Assembly: GCF_000187245.1 (NCBI RefSeq)
Contig: NC_027863.1
Location: 302,735 to 366,734, forward strand
Direction: 5' to 3'
Source of the DNA: Ogataea parapolymorpha DL-1
Lineage: Eukaryota; Ascomycota; Pichiomycetes; Pichiales; Pichiaceae
Length of the DNA stretch: 64,000 nt
A program made the position numbers and the translations under genes. Positions 60,037 through 64,000 of this stretch are shown piece after piece; the stretch's first letter is position 1; each line of letters opens with the position of its first letter. The notes under the pieces were generated by a model, which did no database searches, was not told the DNA's origin, and was given only the letters and a program-made list of their open reading frames with translations.

Positions 60037-63000
60037 TCAGATAAAGTAAACAAGAGCCATGAGCCCGAAAAGAAGTGGATTGGTAGCAGACCGGGCGGCT
60101 CCACCTTCGAGGGTGGACACCTGGCTGGCAGTGGCGGAAGGAGAGACCGAAGCACTGCTCGAGACCGTTCTGGTATAGAGGGTAGACTGGCTGGCAGAGT
60201 GAGAAGATTCAGTGCCGGAAGCAGCAGACGAAGTCGTCTGCGCAGAAGACGAGCCGGCGCCGGAGGTAGGGCCGGAGCCGGAAGCGAGGCCAGATTCAGC
60301 GCTGGAGCTGGCGGTCGAGCCAGTTCCGGAGCCTGAGCTGGAGGCGATATCTGAGCCGGAGCCCGTTGCAGAGTTAGTTGCCTGGCTCGAGCCACTTGCT
60401 GGTGTAGAGGTGTTCTGGGCCGTTGTCTGGGCGTTGGCTGGGCCGGCGACCGAGGCGGTGTTCGATGCCGCGGTCAGTGGCTGAGAAGCGGTAGCCGGGG
60501 TGGACTCTGCAGACGTGGTTTCTGGAGTCGAGTTGCCGGCGGTGCCAGAGTTGGCAGGGCCAGCAGATCCAGCAGAGCTGGAAGCGGCGGAAGCGGCAGA
60601 GGTGTTAGAAGCCGTGCCCGATGGGTTTGCGGTATTGGAAGTTCCGGATACAGCTGTGGATCCAGCCGCGAGAGACGAAGCACCTGCAACGCCAGAGTTA
60701 GCAGGCTCGGTGGTAGAGCCGGTAGACTGGCCAGATGTTTGAGAGGCTCCAGTAGCAGCCGTTCCCAACGTTTGAGAGGCCGATGGGCCACTTGAGGCTC
60801 CTGTGAAGGATTCGGTGGAAAGGTTGGTGGACGAGCTGGACGAGCTGGATCCCGCGGAAGTGCCCGCAGCGATGGAAGATTCTGCAGGGCGGGTGGAAGA
60901 TTCTGCAGGACGGGCAGAAGATTCTGCAGTGCCGGTAGAATGTCCTGCGGCGCCGGTAGAAAGTTCTGTTCCTCCGATGGAAGTTTCGGTGCCGCCTGCG
61001 GAAGATGGGGTGCTAGAAGACTCTGCGGAAGCTCCTGTAGATGGGAAGGTAGGAAGTTCTGTAGACGAGGAGGTAGGTAGTCCTGTAGCTGAAGTAGAGA
61101 CTCCTGTCGACGAGGAACCAGAAAGTCCGGTCGACAAGGAGCCAGAAACTTCTGTCGACGACGAACCAGCAAGTCCGGTCGACTCTGCGCCTGAGGTTGC
61201 ACTGACAGAGCCCGACGAGGCCGAAGTACCTGTAGAGGATCCGGTGGATTCCGTTGAAGCACCAATGCCAGCCACGCTGGAGGTGGAGCTGGCGGAAGTG
61301 GAGGAAGCGGTGGAAGCGGCGGAAGCGGAACTAGTAGAGCCGCTGGAGCTGGTAGAGTCTGTAGAGCCTGCAGAGCCTGCAGAGGTCTCAGACGAGGCTC
61401 CTGAAGTGGCCTCAGCTGATGCTCCTGCTGAAGTTCCAGAAGTAACTCCAGTTGGAATGGCTGAAGTAGCAGTGGATGCTCCAGCAGCAGCTTCTGTCGA
61501 AGTGGCTGGTGCAGATTCGGTGGATGTGGCTGAGGTGGCGGTGGATGCTGCGGAAGTAGCTCCGGTGGAAGCCTGTGTTGCAGCTCCGGAAGGAGCTCCG
61601 GTTTGGGTGGCTGAAGTAGCCTGCGAGCTGGACTCTGCTCCTGAGGTCTCGGACTGCGTGGCAGAAGTTTCCGAGGTGTACGTTGAGTAGGCTGTTTGCG
61701 ATCCACCTTCAGACGTGGCTGAGGTCTGCGAAGTCGAGCCTGCAGATCCTGAGCCAGAGGACAGGGAAGATGTGGCGCCGGAAGCCGACGATGGAGCAGA
61801 AGTCTGGGAGTTGGAGGAGGCCGAGGCGGTGGAGCTGGCGATCTCTAATCCAGAGGAGCCAGAGCCGGCGGAGTTGGTAGAGCCAGCACCGATGGAGCTG
61901 GTAGCCGAGGAAATGGCTGAGGAGATGGCTGAGGAGATGGCCGAAGCTGTTGATCCTGTTGGGACTGATCCTGTTGAGGAGACTGCTGAGGAGACTGCTG
62001 AGGAAAGTGGTGATCCCGTTGCTTCTGTTGATCCTGTTGAAGCAGCTGATCCTGTTGATCCTGCTGAACCTGTTGATTCTGTTGAAACAGCTGATTCCGC
62101 TGATCCAGTTGAAGAAGCTGATCCTGTTGAAGCAGCTGGTCCGGTTGATCCGGTTGATCCAGCCGATTCACTTGCTCCCGTTGATTCAGTTGATTCACTT
62201 GTTCCCGTTGATCCAGTTGATTCAGTTGTTCCTGTTGATTCGGTTATTCCCGTTGATTCAGTTATTCCCGTTGCTCCAGCTGCAACAGAGCTAGAGCTTT
62301 GTGGCTGTCCGGTTGTGGATGCCTCGCCCGAGCTCACGGAACCGGCTGAACTGGTTCCGCTAGCATCTGATCCACCAGTTATGGTCGAGCAGGATGTAGC
62401 CGAGCCTGGCGATGGCGACACGCCGAAGCCAGAAGAGACGGTGATCGAGGTGAGGCCGGTAGAGCCAGAAGTAGCTGTCGAAGCGGCAACAGAGGTATTG
62501 AAGTAGCCAGAGAAGCTAGAGCTGAGACCAGAGCTGAGGCTGGAGACGGCAGAAGACAGACCGGTGCTAGAGACGCTGCCAGAGGCAGTGTTCTGGCCAG
62601 ACGAGCCGCCGATGGTGGAAGATCCGCTGAGGTTGCTGGAGCCACCAAATGCACTGCTGTGGCTGGAGCCGCCGGAAACAGAGCTCGAACTAGAGCCAGA
62701 AGGTGCGCCGGCAGTTCCAGTGGAGACACTGGCGCTGGTCTGGCCAGGAACAGTGACGGCTCCGCTAGAGGATAGGTAGCCAGAGCCACTTGGGGCATTG
62801 GAGGCACCGGAAGCAGTATTGGAGGCTCCATTGGAGGCTCCATTGGAAGCAGTATTGGAAGCTCCATTAGAAGCTCCATTGGAAGCTCCATTAGAAGCTC
62901 CATTGGAAGCTCCATTAGAAGCTGCGCTGGAAACTGCGCTGGAAACTCTCGTGACCTGGCCTGAGGCGCTGGTGGCACCGCTCGAAGCACTGCCGTAGAC

Positions 63001-64000
63001 GCTGGAAGCTCCAGTTGAGGCGCTGTTCTGGCCGGAGATCGTGCTTGAAGCCCCAGAAATTCCGCTGGAGACTCCGCTGGAGGCACCGCCCGCTGGGGAG
63101 GAGCTGTATCCGGAAGCACCGCTCGTTGGAGAGCCTGAGCTGCCAGTTGGTGTGACTTGGCTGGCTGCTCCGCTAGATGCTCCACTGAATGCTCCGCTGG
63201 ATGCGCCTAGGTGGCTAGAGACGACGGATGACAGGCCAGCAATGTTGCTAGAGGCTCCGGTGAAACCAGATGCCGTGTGGCTAGGGCCAGAAGAGCCCGT
63301 GTATTGGTTGCCGCTGGAGACAAAGCGAGTAGAACTGTACCCAGCTGATGCGGAGTTCAGGCTAGAAGCGCTATTGTAACCGGATAATCCACTTGAAGTG
63401 GTTTGGCCAGAGCCGCTGGAAGCATGCGAGTTCAGATTGCTTGATGGAGCAGAGCTGGCGACGCCAGACGGTCCACCGGTAGCCTGGCTAGAGTGGACGT
63501 TGGAAGAACCGCTTTGGCTAGCTCTGGTGCTGGAAGCACCGCCAGTTGGAACAGAGCTGAAAGCAACTCCAGAGGAGCGAGTCACCGTCACGGTGGAGAA
63601 GCCGGTTGGGCCGCTGATGTACGCTCCGCTGGAAGCGGTGTTGGAAGCAGTGCCAGAAATGGATGATTGGCCAGAGTATCCGGATGCAGAGCTGGAACCA
63701 GTGCTCGAGCCATAACTGGAAGCAGGGTTAGCAGAGCCGGCAGAATGTGAGCTGTGGCCGTAACTGGAAGCTTGGATGGATGCGGAGCTTTGTTTTGAGG
63801 CAGAGTTAGCAGAGCCAGAGCCAGTGGAGCCAGCTCCATAACTTGACGTTGGGTTAGCGGAGCCAGAGCCATAACCTGAGGTAGCATGACCTGAGCCTGA
63901 GCCAGAGCCATAACTCGACGACTGGCCAGCGGAGCCAGATCCATAACTTGAGGTTGGGTTAGCAGAGCCCGAGCCATAACCTGTGGTTGGGTTGGCAGAG
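60037..64000 (-). CDS. Giant Ser/Gly/Ala/Thr-rich GPI-anchored wall protein, 5' partial
   Basis: One frame stays open from the stop at 60037 to the right edge, more than 1320 codons, so the signal peptide and start lie outside the window. The protein is almost entirely Ser, Gly, Ala and Thr, a mucin-like, heavily O-glycosylated stalk. It ends in GGAARSATNPLLFGLMALVYFI, a GPI-attachment signal (small omega residues, spacer, hydrophobic tail). Internal repeats differ by zone: GSGYG/STPNAS units (63.7-64 kb), SNGA units (62.80-62.95 kb) and ESTGSTEST units (61.9-62.3 kb). There are almost no cysteines in the visible part. Adhesin or flocculin function is plausible, but a ligand-binding domain, if any, is not in view. 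Confidence 0.8.
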   Translation of the reverse strand, partial: SANPTTGYGSGSANPTSSYGSGSAGQSSSYGSGSGSGHATSGYGSGSANPTSSYGAGSTGSGSANSASKQSSASIQASSYGHSSHSAGSANPASSYGSSTGSSSASGYSGQSSISGTASNTASSGAYISGPTGFSTVTVTRSSGVAFSSVPTGGASSTRASQSGSSNVHSSQATGGPSGVASSAPSSNLNSHASSGSGQTTSSGLSGYNSASSLNSASAGYSSTRFVSSGNQYTGSSGPSHTASGFTGASSNIAGLSSVVSSHLGASSGAFSGASSGAASQVTPTGSSGSPTSGASGYSSSPAGGASSGVSSGISGASSTISGQNSASTGASSVYGSASSGATSASGQVTRVSSAVSSAASNGASNGASNGASNGASNGASNTASNGASNGASNTASGASNAPSGSGYLSSSGAVTVPGQTSASVSTGTAGAPSGSSSSSVSGGSSHSSAFGGSSNLSGSSTIGGSSGQNTASGSVSSTGLSSAVSSLSSGLSSSFSGYFNTSVAASTATSGSTGLTSITVSSGFGVSPSPGSATSCSTITGGSDASGTSSAGSVSSGEASTTGQPQSSSSVAAGATGITESTGITESTGTTESTGSTGTSESTESTGASESAGSTGSTGPAASTGSASSTGSAESAVSTESTGSAGSTGSAASTGSTEATGSPLSSAVSSAVSSTGSVPTGSTASAISSAISSAISSATSSIGAGSTNSAGSGSSGLEIASSTASASSNSQTSAPSSASGATSSLSSGSGSAGSTSQTSATSEGGSQTAYSTYTSETSATQSETSGAESSSQATSATQTGAPSGAATQASTGATSAASTATSATSTESAPATSTEAAAGASTATSAIPTGVTSGTSAGASAEATSGASSETSAGSAGSTDSTSSSGSTSSASAASTASSTSASSTSSVAGIGASTESTGSSTGTSASSGSVSATSGAESTGLAGSSSTEVSGSLSTGLSGSSSTGVSTSATGLPTSSSTELPTFPSTGASAESSSTPSSAGGTETSIGGTELSTGAAGHSTGTAESSARPAESSTRPAESSIAAGTSAGSSSSSSSTNLSTESFTGASSGPSASQTLGTAATGASQTSGQSTGSTTEPANSGVAGASSLAAGSTAVSGTSNTANPSGTASNTSAASAASSSAGSAGPANSGTAGNSTPETTSAESTPATASQPLTAASNTASVAGPANAQTTAQNTSTPASGSSQATNSATGSGSDIASSSGSGTGSTASSSAESGLASGSGPTSGAGSSSAQTTSSAASGTESSHSASQSTLYTRTVSSSASVSPSATASQVSTLEGGAARSATNPLLFGLMALVYFI
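61950..62290. repeat. Imperfect GTTGAT/CCTGTT repeat tract in the wall-protein gene
   Basis: Degenerate short-period repeats built from GATCCTGTTGA-type units cover about 340 bp and encode the Glu/Ser/Thr/Gly-rich part (ITESTGITESTGTTEST). All visible changes keep the frame. Confidence 0.7.
62797..62945. repeat. 12-bp minisatellite in the wall-protein gene
   Basis: Tandem copies of a 12-bp unit close to ATTGGAAGCTCC, with A/G variation, encode SNGA/SNTA repeats on the minus strand. Such in-frame tracts expand and contract by recombination or slippage. Confidence 0.8.

Noticed and set aside
60200..62510. Several plus-strand open frames of 70-295 codons antisense to the wall protein
   Set aside because: Their Glu/Val/Pro/Ala-only composition is the mirror of Ser/Gly/Ala codons on the real strand. 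They have no motifs and follow the repeats.

Overview
The window is nuclear DNA of a budding yeast. It holds about 37 protein genes on both strands, mostly intron-poor, with very little space between them. It also holds two Pol III non-coding RNA genes. Gene content and base composition suggest a methylotrophic-yeast type genome (Ogataea/Hansenula-like); that assignment is an inference. CTG is read as leucine: it falls at the invariant Leu of the eIF5A motif YQLLDID, so this is not a CUG-Ser or CUG-Ala yeast. No tRNA gene, transposon, LTR, CRISPR array or prophage was recognised.

Layout. 0-9.5 kb: SAC3 (5' end cut by the window edge), SEC5, a PHO86-like gene, NCE103, FAU1, an FMP10-like thioesterase, TIM10. 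9.5-18 kb: holocytochrome c synthase, a secreted Ser/Thr-rich protein flanked by Kex2 sites, MGS1, MPD1, MRPL44, MSM1, POL31. 18-25 kb: ABP1, LPL1 (spliced), ERG8, an F-box protein. 26-34.6 kb: an unrecognised nuclear-type protein, eIF5A (spliced), APS2, UBP10, MRPL19, a HAL4/HAL5-type kinase. 34.7-46 kb: THO2, YSF3 (spliced), a membrane protein, a small unrecognised gene, a rhodanese, SRP54, CCZ1, GPI19. 46-53 kb: TIF3 (spliced), RNase P RNA, a degenerate Aquarius-like protein, GAR1, SEC17 (spliced), SRP RNA. 53-64 kb: ERG10, RAD3 (spliced), CDC43, HEM25, WWM1 (spliced), and a very large GPI-anchored Ser/Gly/Ala-rich wall protein that runs off the right edge.

Most striking features. (1) Seven genes have one intron each, almost all within the first codons. 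Six of the seven introns are only 32-50 nt, with the branch site 5-7 nt before the 3' splice site. YSF3 is split directly after its ATG. (2) The 853-residue protein at 48.6-51.2 kb matches the C-terminal half of the spliceosomal intron-binding helicase Aquarius/Cwf11, but helicase motifs II, III, V and VI are destroyed. Aquarius is known to contact introns 33-40 nt upstream of the branch site, and the shortest introns here do not contain that region. (3) The RNase P RNA and SRP RNA genes lie in apparent intergenic gaps and are identified from conserved core sequences and structure.

Functional themes. Gene expression and RNA: THO2, SAC3, YSF3, Aquarius-like, GAR1, RNase P RNA, TIF3, eIF5A. Protein targeting: SRP54 and SRP RNA. 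Secretion and vacuole: SEC5, SEC17, APS2, CCZ1, MPD1, GPI19. Sterol/isoprenoid: ERG8, ERG10, CDC43. Mitochondrion: TIM10, MRPL44, MRPL19, MSM1, heme lyase, HEM25, rhodanese. DNA replication and repair: POL31, MGS1, RAD3. Neighbouring genes are only loosely related, as is normal for yeast. Divergent promoters are often 50-90 bp, and two convergent pairs share overlapping stop codons.
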